Source: an uncultured cyanobacterium (lineage in GTDB: Bacteria; Cyanobacteriota; Cyanobacteriia; PCC-6307; Cyanobiaceae). From it: a DNA stretch of 37,584 nucleotides. How positions within the stretch are numbered: position 1 is the stretch's first letter; each line of letters begins with the position of its first letter. This document shows positions 25,701-33,519 of the stretch, one piece after another. The DNA lies in assembly GCA_903856805.1 (NCBI GenBank), contig CAIOCZ010000088.1, forward strand, positions 1-37,584, read 5' to 3'. The translations under genes were made by a program, and so were the position numbers. The notes beneath the pieces were generated by a model that was given only the letters and a program-made list of their open reading frames with translations, was not told the origin of the DNA and did no database searches.

Positions 25701-28226
25701 CGGCTCCTCACCCCGGTCGTGGATGCCGAGGCCCAGGCCACGGTCGCTATCGGCGACGCCCCGGGCAAGGAGGCGGTCGTCAGCCAGGCCAGCGTGTCTT
25801 ACCAGCTGCGGGTTCGCCCCTTGGCGGACGCCGACTGGCTCTTCGACAACCCGGCCGCCGCACCCGAGCTGATCGCAACGGGCCACAAACAGCAGGGTTT
25901 GGAGTCGCAACCGACCAGCACGCCTGGCAACGGCGCCGCGCTCACCCTGGAGCAGACCATCCGCGGTGAGGGAATGGTGGTGGCGGCCCTGGCGCGCAAG
26001 GAACACCGCCTGACTTCCTTCCGTGTGGACGACCCGCGCACCCATGCTACGGAGGTCCCCTTGTGCCAGGCCGCCGTGGCGTTGGCCCGTCCTGATGCCA
26101 AGCGGCGGCTGCTCCTACGGCGCGAAATGGAGGGCCGCTGCGTCTGGTCGTTCTGGGGCGGTCAACCCGGGGTGGTGTACACCCTGATGGCCGCGGGGGC
26201 CAAGGGAGCGCAAACCCCCATCGCCGATCCCGTGCCGATTCCAGAAGCCCAAGGTGCCGTGGGAGGCCAGCGCGGGATCGGGCGCGTGCGGGTGGCCCGC
26301 GATCTGGTGGTGGCCGGCGACGACGGCCCGATGCGGGCGGCGTTTGACCCGGATCCCTCCCAGGTGAAGAAGTTGCTGGTGTGGGCCCGTTTCCTGCGCA
26401 GCGGCATCGAGGTGGCCCTGGAACGTCCCCCCATCCTGGTAGCGGTGGAACCGCCCGCTGTGTCCGCCGGCGAGAGTGCCTGTGTGGCGGTGTCCCGGCT
26501 GGATCCGGCTCAACAGGGCCGCCTGCTGCGGGCCGACACCCTTCTGCGGGAGGGCACCGCGGACGCTGAGGGGCGCCTGCTCCTCGACACCGGCCCCCTG
26601 GCGGGCGCCACCCAGCTGCTGCTCGACGTGGGGGTGTCCTGCCCCGTAAGGATCGCCCAAGGGGTGACCACCGATCTGGACGTGCGGGTGGTCGACTTCC
26701 AGCCCCTTCAGGCCGGAGCTCCAGCCCATCTTCTCGCCTGGGGCGCCAGCGCCGAGGTGGAGCTGGCCAACAGCCAGGACAACGTGACCTACACCCTGAT
26801 CAACGCCGCCGATCGCGAGAAACCGCCCCCACAGCAGCGGGACCTCTCCAGGCCCCTGCGGGGCACAGGTGGCCCGTTGCGGCTCCGCAGCGACGCCCTG
26901 CAGGAAGACGTGGATCTGCTGGTGCGCGGCATCCGTCTTCTCGACGCTTCGGGACTGCAACAGACCACTGGTTACCTGTCCACCGTGCTTCCCCTGCGGG
27001 TGCGGGCCAATCCGGCGGTGTCCCTCTCCTTGGTGGAGCCGGTGATCGACCCCGCGAGTGATGGCCTGGTATGGGTGGGCGATGACGCGATACCTTCCCA
27101 GGCCAACGTCACTTATGTGCCCTGGTCATTGCCGCTTAAGCCTGAGGATTGGCAATGGAGGGACGGCTCCGCCACGGCGCCCACATCCCAGTCACCATCA
27201 GCTTTTCAAGGCGCACTGGATATGGATTTTACAGGCATAGTGTCATCGGATTCCAACTCAATGACTTCTACGCTAACTTCGTCGCAGGCCAACTCGTCAT
27301 TGCCGCTGAATTCCCAAGATGGCCAGATTAAGGATGGCTTCGTCACGGCACCCATGCCTCAGTTGCCGTCTCCGCTACCTGACACAGCCTGGTTAATCAA
27401 AAACGGCTGGCGCGACTTAGCAGGCAAAGTCGCCCAATCCGGCAGCGATGGGGATGCGACGCGGGGCAGCACGGGCCGACTGCGCCTCTCCCTTGGCCCG
27501 GTCGGCTCCGAGGCCTTTTTCATGGTGGTCGCCCGCAAGCAACACAATCCTTTCCCGCTGGGGAGCCAAGATAAGAACACGGTCATTGCGTTCAGCTGGC
27601 AACCGTTGGCCACGATGGTGCTGCAATGCACCCGCCCCGATCCGGGGCGACGGCTGGCCTTGGTGGCAGATGCCCGCGGCTGGCGGCTGGTGGGCGGTGA
27701 ACCCGGATGCTTCTACACCGTCTTGCGCCGATCGGATGACAAGCCCCTGGGGCAGCCGGTGTATGTGCATCAGCGCACCACGGAAGCTCCCCCGAACGAC
27801 TGGGGCATCGGGCGGCTGCGTATCGGCTTCGATCTGGCCGTGGCAAGCGCCGCTGGGCCCGCGCTGGATTCCGGGCTCGCTCTCCCGGATCCGTGGGCGG
27901 CGGTGGTCATCGCCCGTCGGGTTTTCAGCGGCACTACAAGCCGGCTCCGCCAAGCCCCTCTGCTGGTGACTCAGGAGTCGCCTCCGGCCGGGAGCAAGGA
28001 CACGGCCACCCTGGTGGTGAAGGGCTTGGCCCCGGGAGAACGGGTCCGTCTTCTGGCCCCAGCGGGTCAACCCCCTGCCGTCGCGGTGGCGGGCGATCCC
28101 GCCCGGATTGGCAGCGGCGCCTTGCCTGAAAACACGGAGCTGACTCTTGAAATCTGCCATCAGAACGGCACGCCGCTCTGGTCTTTTCCCGTGAAGCTGC
28201 TGGCGAAGGGGGCCACTGTCCCGTGA
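22791..28226 (+). CDS. Giant eCIS baseplate protein with repeated C-terminal modules (Afp11/12 group)
   Basis: An 1811-residue protein from the ATG at 22791; a GTG at 22746 would add 15 residues. The N-terminus carries NTHDPGITILEQLCFALTEL, the signature of the gp6-like wedge group, and LRAYLLFFDQLLANGEGQLA further on is also usual for these proteins. The C-terminal half is unusual: beta-rich modules recur, each with VLPLRVRANPAV (DNA copies at 25665-25690 and 26991-27016, identical over 26 bases, 442 codons apart). Companion segments such as GVVYEVIDDA, NVTYTLINAA and GVVYTLMAAG also repeat. These look like Ig-like spacers or an added outer platform. It overlaps the tape-measure gene by GTGA. 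The function of the extension is inferred. Confidence 0.85.
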   Translation: MTTLPPSITLDSAPHPALSYAGLRAEALELLGRLCGAQWSDFNTHDPGITILEQLCFALTELAYRSQWPMEDLLASAGADWQPAAAEILSGDPVTRDDLLALLRALGCQGMVVDGLDQPDLPLYFRPSTTASVLAGRGEGDSAPPVAGDLELEANLETSRASGPPQPVAPRGIWRVAAQLGGHGSALVPASLLSIAQHLHGTRLLGRDFTLEVLVPFEVVVQADLELVSPAVAPGLMERLSACLDAVITEVGATGAACGLRTAALIQALDTLPEVRRVISLGLAGSPAGPFHAWHLSLPGRGARLHPASPIRLVHRGLPLEPPPASPPPALPVAVSTSRLATAAEALELAVAPAPAARSGRRRTLSSPRSLARQLPAVYGVGPAGLPADATPEQRARALQLRAYLLFFDQLLANGEGQLAFASQLLAPVDPSDPNPLDAEAVRLASDRELPLTDLSDLFHGTPAQWQEDLRQALRASAPPGVARQRADLLAHLLRCFGEELDLEVPLRGGDQAAPFTEQTLITSLVVARSEFLRRIVPLTGGRGSGPDLLASDASQGPFAERLCRKLGLALSPDGTPPLLVIEHLLLRPLADDSGQRVQGGEDPIPFLSDVARPDPWSGRVSVVIDAARLPAMADVDRDRWLVRLLRQELPAHLQAELHLLADDPATPGEGPWSAMLNAWCRFRALLQAHRLAGLGAADTDPADPIQPLLRSLRLRDSRDCLLSLLRIGLPWPLRSIPLPEQVMVASGQTGAIELPYSQKGVRYQLVDIASGALVGEGAEGTDGPLTLATPLINDDLTLRVLASVLPTRTPDPGVSVSGVALTASGRARSTLLTGAIRMVEGIDVGLSLSLLDLCPNPLPLLHPEGTALVIDHGQRLYVLILASQEGVVYEVIDDAQRSLPHSRQKPLSAPVTGTSRPIFLELFDAATEDRDLAVRASLEKRRGRARAEDRRVLTMVLPLRVRANPAVPLRLLTPVVDAEAQATVAIGDAPGKEAVVSQASVSYQLRVRPLADADWLFDNPAAAPELIATGHKQQGLESQPTSTPGNGAALTLEQTIRGEGMVVAALARKEHRLTSFRVDDPRTHATEVPLCQAAVALARPDAKRRLLLRREMEGRCVWSFWGGQPGVVYTLMAAGAKGAQTPIADPVPIPEAQGAVGGQRGIGRVRVARDLVVAGDDGPMRAAFDPDPSQVKKLLVWARFLRSGIEVALERPPILVAVEPPAVSAGESACVAVSRLDPAQQGRLLRADTLLREGTADAEGRLLLDTGPLAGATQLLLDVGVSCPVRIAQGVTTDLDVRVVDFQPLQAGAPAHLLAWGASAEVELANSQDNVTYTLINAADREKPPPQQRDLSRPLRGTGGPLRLRSDALQEDVDLLVRGIRLLDASGLQQTTGYLSTVLPLRVRANPAVSLSLVEPVIDPASDGLVWVGDDAIPSQANVTYVPWSLPLKPEDWQWRDGSATAPTSQSPSAFQGALDMDFTGIVSSDSNSMTSTLTSSQANSSLPLNSQDGQIKDGFVTAPMPQLPSPLPDTAWLIKNGWRDLAGKVAQSGSDGDATRGSTGRLRLSLGPVGSEAFFMVVARKQHNPFPLGSQDKNTVIAFSWQPLATMVLQCTRPDPGRRLALVADARGWRLVGGEPGCFYTVLRRSDDKPLGQPVYVHQRTTEAPPNDWGIGRLRIGFDLAVASAAGPALDSGLALPDPWAAVVIARRVFSGTTSRLRQAPLLVTQESPPAGSKDTATLVVKGLAPGERVRLLAPAGQPPAVAVAGDPARIGSGALPENTELTLEICHQNGTPLWSFPVKLLAKGATVP
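27126..27381 (+). repeat. 57-codon direct repeat inside the giant baseplate gene
   Basis: Two diverged copies of about 85 bases, at 27126 and 27297, start with the same tcattgccgct and encode SLPL--(E/Q)D-Q--DG--TAP. They are 171 bases apart, exactly 57 codons, so the frame is kept. The sequence between them is Ser/Thr-rich (SSDSNSMTSTLTSSQANS) and lower in GC than the rest of the gene. It looks like a flexible linker expanded by duplication. Confidence 0.75.
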
Positions 28227-29671
28227 GCCACCTGGTTGATTGCCTGGAACTGGAGGTGCAGGCGGGGGATGAGGCCTTGGCCCGTCAGCTGCTCAATCGC
28301 CTCAGCCGGCTCCACCGTCAGGCCCTGGAGCAGCTGTTGGCGCGGGTGTTGGACCAGCTCAGCCCGCCGGGCTCCCTGCACCGGTTGGAACGCTTGGAGC
28401 TTGACCTCGGGGAGATTCCTGAGGATCAGCTGGAGCGGCAACTCCCCCAACGGTTGGAAAACGCCCTGCGGCAAGCCTTGACGCCCAGACTGGGGACTGC
28501 CCAGGAGACCGAGGCCCCCGAAACCTCCCTGAGCTCCCACGCTCCGTTCCCCTCCCTTGGCGGCGACCCACCGGAGCCTGTGGTGCCGCATCTGCCTTCC
28601 GAGGACCGGCTTCTGCCGGCGTCCCCGGGGGAGCCTGGCGAAAGAGCCTTGGCCGTGGAGCCGCATCTGCCTTCTGACGACCGGCTTCTGCCGAGGTCCT
28701 CGGAGGACCGGCTTCTGCCGAGGTCCTCGGAGGACCCTGGCGAAAGCACCTTGGAGTTGCTGGCCTTCTTTGCCGCTACAGGCACCCTGCCCTGGTGGGC
28801 TCCCCGAAACGACGTTCGCCTGATTCCCTCCGCTTTCAACGCATTCCTGCGCCTCCCCTCGGAACAGTCCGCCCATTTGCGGCGCCAGCTAGTCGCGGTA
28901 CCTGCGGCCCCGCATCGGCTCCGCCTTGCCCTCGATCCCGCCCAACGGCTCCTGTTGTCGGAGCTCCTGGGTGCTGGGGCGGGAGCCTCCCTGGAAGGCC
29001 CCGTCCACCCGGGGGAGCGCGAAAGGGAGGCCCCCCATGGGGTGGAGGCCCGTCCGGCCGGGGAGAGGAGTGCCGGAGACCCTCCGGCCTCACCCAGTCC
29101 CCCACCAGCTGCCGCCCTCCCGGAGGCCAGGCCCGAGGTTGTCCTTCCCCCCCGCTCCTGGTTGGGTGAGGATCTCCAGGTGGATGGCGCCGGCCTTGTG
29201 CTGCTCTGGCCCTTCCTGGAAACGTTGCTGGACCGATTGGAGTGGCTCTCCCCGGAGCGGCAATTCGTCGGGGCGGCGGAGCAACAACGGGCGATGGCGT
29301 TGTTGGGGTTTCTGGTGGATGGGGATCCGAAGCCGCCCGAATGGCGGCTTCCGTTGGTCAAGCTTCTCTGCGGCGCCTCCCTTGAGAGCCTCTGGGGGCT
29401 CGAAGGTGACCTGAGCGAGGTGGAGCAGGGTGAGGCGGAGAAGCTCCTTGGGGCGGCCCTGGCCCATGCCGAGGGTCGGCTGGGGGAGGAGATCGCTGTT
29501 CTGCGGGGGCAGTGGCTGCAACGCCCCGGGCTGCTGACCAGGCGGCCCGGGGCCTGGCTGCTGGTGGTGCAAGGGCGGGACGACCTGGATGGGGCACTGG
29601 AGCAGCTGCCCTGGAGCTGCAGCTGGATCCGGCTGCCCTGGATGACGGATCTGATCCAGGTGGCATGGTGA
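28223..29671 (+). CDS. eCIS tape-measure protein (Afp14-like)
   Basis: A 482-residue contractile injection system tape-measure protein, which sets tube length. The N-terminus has HLVDCLELEVQ and LERLELDLGEIPEDQLE, the family start, and the chain ends WSIRL-type (CSWIRLPWMTDLIQVAW), the family end, so it is complete. Between residues about 85 and 180 there is a Pro/Ser/Glu-rich linker built of short tandem repeats, followed by another disordered stretch. Repeat number changes in a length ruler could change particle length. GTG start overlapping the stop of the previous gene. It is the last eCIS gene; neither an Afp15-type ATPase nor cargo follows. Confidence 0.88.
   Translation: MSHLVDCLELEVQAGDEALARQLLNRLSRLHRQALEQLLARVLDQLSPPGSLHRLERLELDLGEIPEDQLERQLPQRLENALRQALTPRLGTAQETEAPETSLSSHAPFPSLGGDPPEPVVPHLPSEDRLLPASPGEPGERALAVEPHLPSDDRLLPRSSEDRLLPRSSEDPGESTLELLAFFAATGTLPWWAPRNDVRLIPSAFNAFLRLPSEQSAHLRRQLVAVPAAPHRLRLALDPAQRLLLSELLGAGAGASLEGPVHPGEREREAPHGVEARPAGERSAGDPPASPSPPPAAALPEARPEVVLPPRSWLGEDLQVDGAGLVLLWPFLETLLDRLEWLSPERQFVGAAEQQRAMALLGFLVDGDPKPPEWRLPLVKLLCGASLESLWGLEGDLSEVEQGEAEKLLGAALAHAEGRLGEEIAVLRGQWLQRPGLLTRRPGAWLLVVQGRDDLDGALEQLPWSCSWIRLPWMTDLIQVAW
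28586..28760 (+). repeat. Nested tandem repeats in the tape-measure gene
   Basis: Two perfect 27-base units at 28679-28705 and 28706-28732 encode DRLLPRSSE twice. A larger 75-base (25-codon) period starts at 28586 and 28661 (CCGCATCTGCC), with GAGCCTGGCGAAAG-like ends at both. All periods are multiples of three, so unit gain or loss keeps the frame. Confidence 0.85.
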
Positions 29672-29784
29672 GTGGGATAGACCCGCTTGCAGGTCGCCGC
29701 ACTTCCCCGCGCTGCAGTGGTGTCAGATATCAATAAGGTTGATGGGCGCTTTGCCTCAATAAACTGTCAGCAGTTTTGCTGTTC

Positions 29785-29896
29785 GTGGAACACTGATCGG
29801 TGGCGCTGGGAGTACAACACCCTCAGGCCGCACTCGGCTGCATGACCACATCCACCCACTCTCATAAGGCCTGGACCGACAAAGGGGGTCACGTCA
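29785..29896 (+). mobile_element. Right end of eroded IS3-family element
   Basis: Plus-strand translation reads DRWRWEYNTLRPHSAA and stops. RWEYNTLRPHSAL is the highly conserved C-terminal signature of IS3-family OrfB transposases, normally following the last catalytic glutamate. After a short spacer comes the right inverted repeat. The orientation is the same as the left fragment at 8269-8662, and the two fragments together cover both ends of one element. The middle of the transposase is absent and replaced by the 21-kb eCIS. Confidence 0.82.
29870..29896 (-). repeat. Right inverted repeat of IS3-family element
   Basis: The 27 bases start CCTGGACCGA and end CACGTCA, the reverse complement of the left repeat at 8269-8296 apart from a few differences and one gap. 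It lies at the expected short distance after the transposase stop codon. Confidence 0.8.
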
Positions 29897-29984
29897 CCTT
29901 CGCCAGCTCCGCCCGCTCGCGCCTCCTGCCGTAGAAGCCCCACTCCGCCATCGTGCTCGTTACTTAATCTTATTTAAGTTAGCC

Positions 29985-30006
29985 GCCTGGCCCAGTGGGG
30001 GCAGGC
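29985..30006 (-). terminator. Hairpin downstream of brxC, possible terminator
   Basis: A 22-base hairpin with nine-position arms (GCCTGGCCC and GGGGCAGGC, one mismatch) and a four-base loop lies 12 bases after the brxC stop on the minus strand. No clear U-run follows, so it may be a weak or Rho-assisted terminator or only a stem that protects the transcript. If it works, brxABC transcription does not reach the distant pglX. Confidence 0.35.
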
Positions 30007-30018
30007 CATCTGGGGACA

Positions 30019-33000
30019 TCACAGGCTGATCCGATGCCCTTGGTCGAGCTCCCTGCGGGCCGCCGCGCCCAGGGCCTCCAGCCACTGCTGCAGCTCCGCC
30101 TCGTTGGTGATCTGGCTCAGCGGGCAGTCCACCTTCAGGGCGGAGTGCGCCACCACCGTGATTGGTGTGGCAGTGGCTGTCTCGGGAGGTGCCGTCAGCG
30201 CTGCCATCCGTTGGAGCTGCTTGGGCACCTCCTCGGCTTGGTAGCGGTTCACCCGCATCAGCACCCTGCCCGGCTGGCTGGCGGCCTGCACATCAGCCTT
30301 CGCCCGCGTCGTGGCCGCCAACACCTGCTCTTGTTGCTCCCGCTCCAGCTTCTGGAAATCGGTCGTGGCTTTCAGGCGATGTTCCTGGGCCTTGATCTGC
30401 TCCAATGCTTCGGTTTGAACCTGCTGTAAGCGCTCGCTCAGCAGACCCTGCAGCGCCGTCATGGCGTTGTTGGCCTGGGGGATCAGCCCACCGGCAAAGG
30501 GTCTGTCGCTGGCCAGAAGGCTTTGCAGCGGCTGCACGTGCTCGGCGGGTAGATCCGCAAACTCCTCGCCGTAGCGGGCCTCGAAAGCCCGCACCTGGTC
30601 GAACACCGTTTTCTGATTGCCCTTGAGGAACTGCTTCAGGGGGGTAAGCAGGTCTTCTTCGAGATCCAGCCAGCTGTCCTTGAAGGTGCCCAGCTGGTTG
30701 AGCAGGTAGCCGTCGTCCTTCTTGGCCATCGCTTCGGCCTGCTCGGCCCAGGGTTTCACCGCTGCCAGGAAGGGGTAGTTGGACGCCTGGGCTGCGATCT
30801 CCCGCAACTCCTGCGCCTCGTCGGCCATCGCCATGCGGAAGGCTTCGCAGCTGCTGCGGGCATCGGTGCCAGGACTCTGCACGTTGAACAGCTCCTGGTG
30901 GAAGCGCTTCAGGGCGTCGATCGCGCTGGTATCGAACTGGTCCTGCTTGCGCACGCTCACCCCCCCCAGCCGGCGGCTGTTGATGAGCGCCTCGATCACC
31001 TCCACGCTGCTGAGCAGTTCCTTCTCCCGCAGCTCCAGCTTTCCGAGCCGATACAGCCGGGCAATGAAGGTGAGGGTGGCCCAGTTGCTCCAGCCATAGG
31101 GGCGCCCCTCAAACTTGCGCACCAGGTCGTCCGCGCTGAGGCGCTCGCCCAGCTTCTGCTGGCGCTCCACATTCACCAGCACCTCCTGCTCCGCCTCAGA
31201 CAACTGCACCGCCAGGCCATCGAGCAGGTCGTCCTGGTCGCGCACCACCTGGGCCACGGTGGCCTCGCTGAAGTTGCCGCGAATCATCTTCAGCTTGGGG
31301 AAGGCCGAGCGGATCAGCTCCTGGTAGGCCTTGCTGAAGCGGGTCTTGGGATCGCCCTCCCCCACCGACAGGGTCTGGCCATTCACCACCAGCGGAGCGG
31401 TGCGCAGGAGCTCCTCGGCTTGGCGGCTGATCTCCTGGCGCCGGGTGCTGTTCTGCCGAGCCCGCACCGCCAAGATCGCGTTCAGGGCTTCGTCTTCGCT
31501 GCCGCTGTTCTGGCGGATGTAGAGGTCGGTTTTGAGGTGGCTGCGGATCTGATCGAGCAGCCGATCCTTCGCCGGCAGGATCGCCATCAGCTCGGTGCCG
31601 CCCATGTTGCGGCTATGGAGGATCGCCTCGTTGCCGTAGTTGGGGTGCTCGGGGGTCACCAGGTTCACCATCACGTCGGTGTCACGTCCCTTGATCAGGC
31701 CGTCGTCGATCTTCTGGGCGAAGGAGTAGTCGTTGCCGTTATCTTCGAAGCGGATCTTGTTGGTGCGCAGCACATCGTCGAACACCACGCCATGCAGGGT
31801 TTTCACCACCATCGAATCCGACACCTCAACCCGCTTGATCTCCTGCTCCACATCCTTTTCCTTATCGGTGAGGAACTCATAGATCTCACCACTGCGCTGC
31901 AGGTAGCTCTGGCTCTCGAGGTTGATCAGGGCCTCCTTCACCGCCTGCTCATGGGCGCGGATGTCGAAGTTGGGCTGATTGATTAACAAAATGGCGATGT
32001 TGCGCGCCGTGCCCTTGAACTGCGGCACCCACTTGAGCAGGAACAGGGCCTTCAGGAGGCGCAGCTCCAGCTCGCCCACCTGGTTCTGGGCGGTCACCAT
32101 CGTCTGCTGTTTGTCGGCCCGGATCACATCGCGGATGCCGTCGTAGAGCTGGTCAAAGCTGGCCAGGCGCCCCACCGGCAGTTCCTTGATCGCCTTGGCC
32201 ACTTCCTGAAACACCGAGAGCATCGAGCGTTCGCCCACGGCCATATTGCGACCCTCAAAAATGCTGTGGGTCGCCAGGGTTTGAATCGCGGTCTGGAACA
32301 GACTCAGCTGGTAGGGGTGGAAGGGGTAGAGCCCGCAGAAGCTCTGGCAGTCGCCCCAGCCCTTGAGCTGAATTGAGCCATCGCTGAAGCGATACAGGGT
32401 GGTGAAGTTGTCCTTCTCCTGCTCGTAGATCGACATCAGCTGCTCCGGTTCCTCCGGGGCCTTGGCCAGCAGGCGCCGCTGGATCACCTCCTGCACATCG
32501 GCACTGGCCAGGGTGAGCTTGGTCTTGAAGCGGCCCTGGATCTTGCTCAGGTCGTCCGCCTGCTCAAACTTCACCTGGCCCAGGATTCCCTCCAGGTCGG
32601 CCTGGGAGGTGATGAACACCGTGGCCCGCCCATCGGTGGCCGTGGCCAGGCTCTCCACCACGGTCTGCAGGTTGAGCAGGCGGCTGCGCTCCTGGCCGAT
32701 GAACTGGCCCGCCTCATCCACGAAGAAATTGAGCCGGAAACCCGGCGGCTGGCTGGCGAGGTAGTCCTTCACCCGGCCGGCGAAGCCCTCGATCGAGAGC
32801 CGGTAGCTGTCCTTGGCGTCACTGACTACTTTTATGGCGTCGTCTTCGCTGCCGCCGAACTGCTCGGCATAGGCCTTGGCGAAGCTGCGCTTGGTGACGG
32901 TGGCCAGGGCATCACGGTCGTTGTCCCAGCTGCGGCCGTTCACCCGCTGGTAGGTCTGCTGGAACGCCTCGAACTGGCCGCGCTTGTTGAGGTCGTGCTC

Positions 33001-33519
33001 AAACTGGGCCACGTAGCCCTGGTTGCCGTAGTAGCCCTGCAGCTCATTGAGCACCTTCATGAACACCTCGAGGATCGGTGCCTCGTGGGTGCCGCCGATG
33101 CCATCGAACTTCTGATCGATGTTGAACAGCAGGCTGCGGGCCGGAATCCCAGCGGCCTTTTTGAGGTCGGCGCGAATGATCTCGTCCTCTACTTTGGGCA
33201 GCAGGATCTCCACCGGCCGCCTGTCCTGCTCGCCAGCCTGTTCTGAGGGGACGCGCTTCTCGCCATCCAGCATCAGCGACAGCATCTTCAGCAGGTGCGA
33301 CTTACCCGATCCGAAGAAGCCCGAGATCCACACCCCATTGGCGGTGGGGTTGTGCAGGTAGGCCTCGGTGAACGCCCCCAGGCCCTTGCTCACCTCCCGG
33401 GTCACCACATACTCATCGAGTTCGACCTGCAGATGGCGCTCGTCGTCGGCCTTGATCACGCCGTCGATCGGGCGATCCACCGGTTTGGCGAAGAGCCCTT
33501 GGATGGTGGAAGCGGTCAT
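30019..33519 (-). CDS. brxC: BREX P-loop ATPase BrxC
   Basis: A 1166-residue BREX core ATPase. Walker A is G67-FFGSGKS-74 and Walker B ends with D268-E269 in LNFFVDEAGQF. The N-terminus (TIQGLFAKPVDRPIDGVIKAD) and full length are those of BrxC/PglY. In type 1 BREX it is required for host methylation and for blocking phage replication. It overlaps brxB by four bases. Normally pglX follows at once; here the next 24 kb are the eCIS and scarred sequence. No frame lesion is visible. Confidence 0.95.
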   Translation of the reverse strand: MTASTIQGLFAKPVDRPIDGVIKADDERHLQVELDEYVVTREVSKGLGAFTEAYLHNPTANGVWISGFFGSGKSHLLKMLSLMLDGEKRVPSEQAGEQDRRPVEILLPKVEDEIIRADLKKAAGIPARSLLFNIDQKFDGIGGTHEAPILEVFMKVLNELQGYYGNQGYVAQFEHDLNKRGQFEAFQQTYQRVNGRSWDNDRDALATVTKRSFAKAYAEQFGGSEDDAIKVVSDAKDSYRLSIEGFAGRVKDYLASQPPGFRLNFFVDEAGQFIGQERSRLLNLQTVVESLATATDGRATVFITSQADLEGILGQVKFEQADDLSKIQGRFKTKLTLASADVQEVIQRRLLAKAPEEPEQLMSIYEQEKDNFTTLYRFSDGSIQLKGWGDCQSFCGLYPFHPYQLSLFQTAIQTLATHSIFEGRNMAVGERSMLSVFQEVAKAIKELPVGRLASFDQLYDGIRDVIRADKQQTMVTAQNQVGELELRLLKALFLLKWVPQFKGTARNIAILLINQPNFDIRAHEQAVKEALINLESQSYLQRSGEIYEFLTDKEKDVEQEIKRVEVSDSMVVKTLHGVVFDDVLRTNKIRFEDNGNDYSFAQKIDDGLIKGRDTDVMVNLVTPEHPNYGNEAILHSRNMGGTELMAILPAKDRLLDQIRSHLKTDLYIRQNSGSEDEALNAILAVRARQNSTRRQEISRQAEELLRTAPLVVNGQTLSVGEGDPKTRFSKAYQELIRSAFPKLKMIRGNFSEATVAQVVRDQDDLLDGLAVQLSEAEQEVLVNVERQQKLGERLSADDLVRKFEGRPYGWSNWATLTFIARLYRLGKLELREKELLSSVEVIEALINSRRLGGVSVRKQDQFDTSAIDALKRFHQELFNVQSPGTDARSSCEAFRMAMADEAQELREIAAQASNYPFLAAVKPWAEQAEAMAKKDDGYLLNQLGTFKDSWLDLEEDLLTPLKQFLKGNQKTVFDQVRAFEARYGEEFADLPAEHVQPLQSLLASDRPFAGGLIPQANNAMTALQGLLSERLQQVQTEALEQIKAQEHRLKATTDFQKLEREQQEQVLAATTRAKADVQAASQPGRVLMRVNRYQAEEVPKQLQRMAALTAPPETATATPITVVAHSALKVDCPLSQITNEAELQQWLEALGAAARRELDQGHRISL

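Larger units (their letters stand above)
29672..30018. other. Intergenic junction between the eCIS and brxC
   Basis: About 350 bases at the convergent ends of the eCIS and brxABC operons. It contains the right half of the IS3 fossil (29785-29896), a short AT-rich inverted repeat ACTTAA/TTAAGT at 29962-29979, and a hairpin at 29985-30006. Sequence 29672-29784 shows nothing I can assign. There is no room for an eCIS ATPase or effector gene. Confidence 0.6.

Noticed and set aside
8264-29901. Target-site duplication around the IS3 fossil
   Set aside because: The bases outside the two inverted repeats (ATGGC and CCTTC) do not match.
30898-31986. Plus-strand open frame of 362 codons
   Set aside because: It is antisense to brxC, whose protein is clearly real along this stretch.
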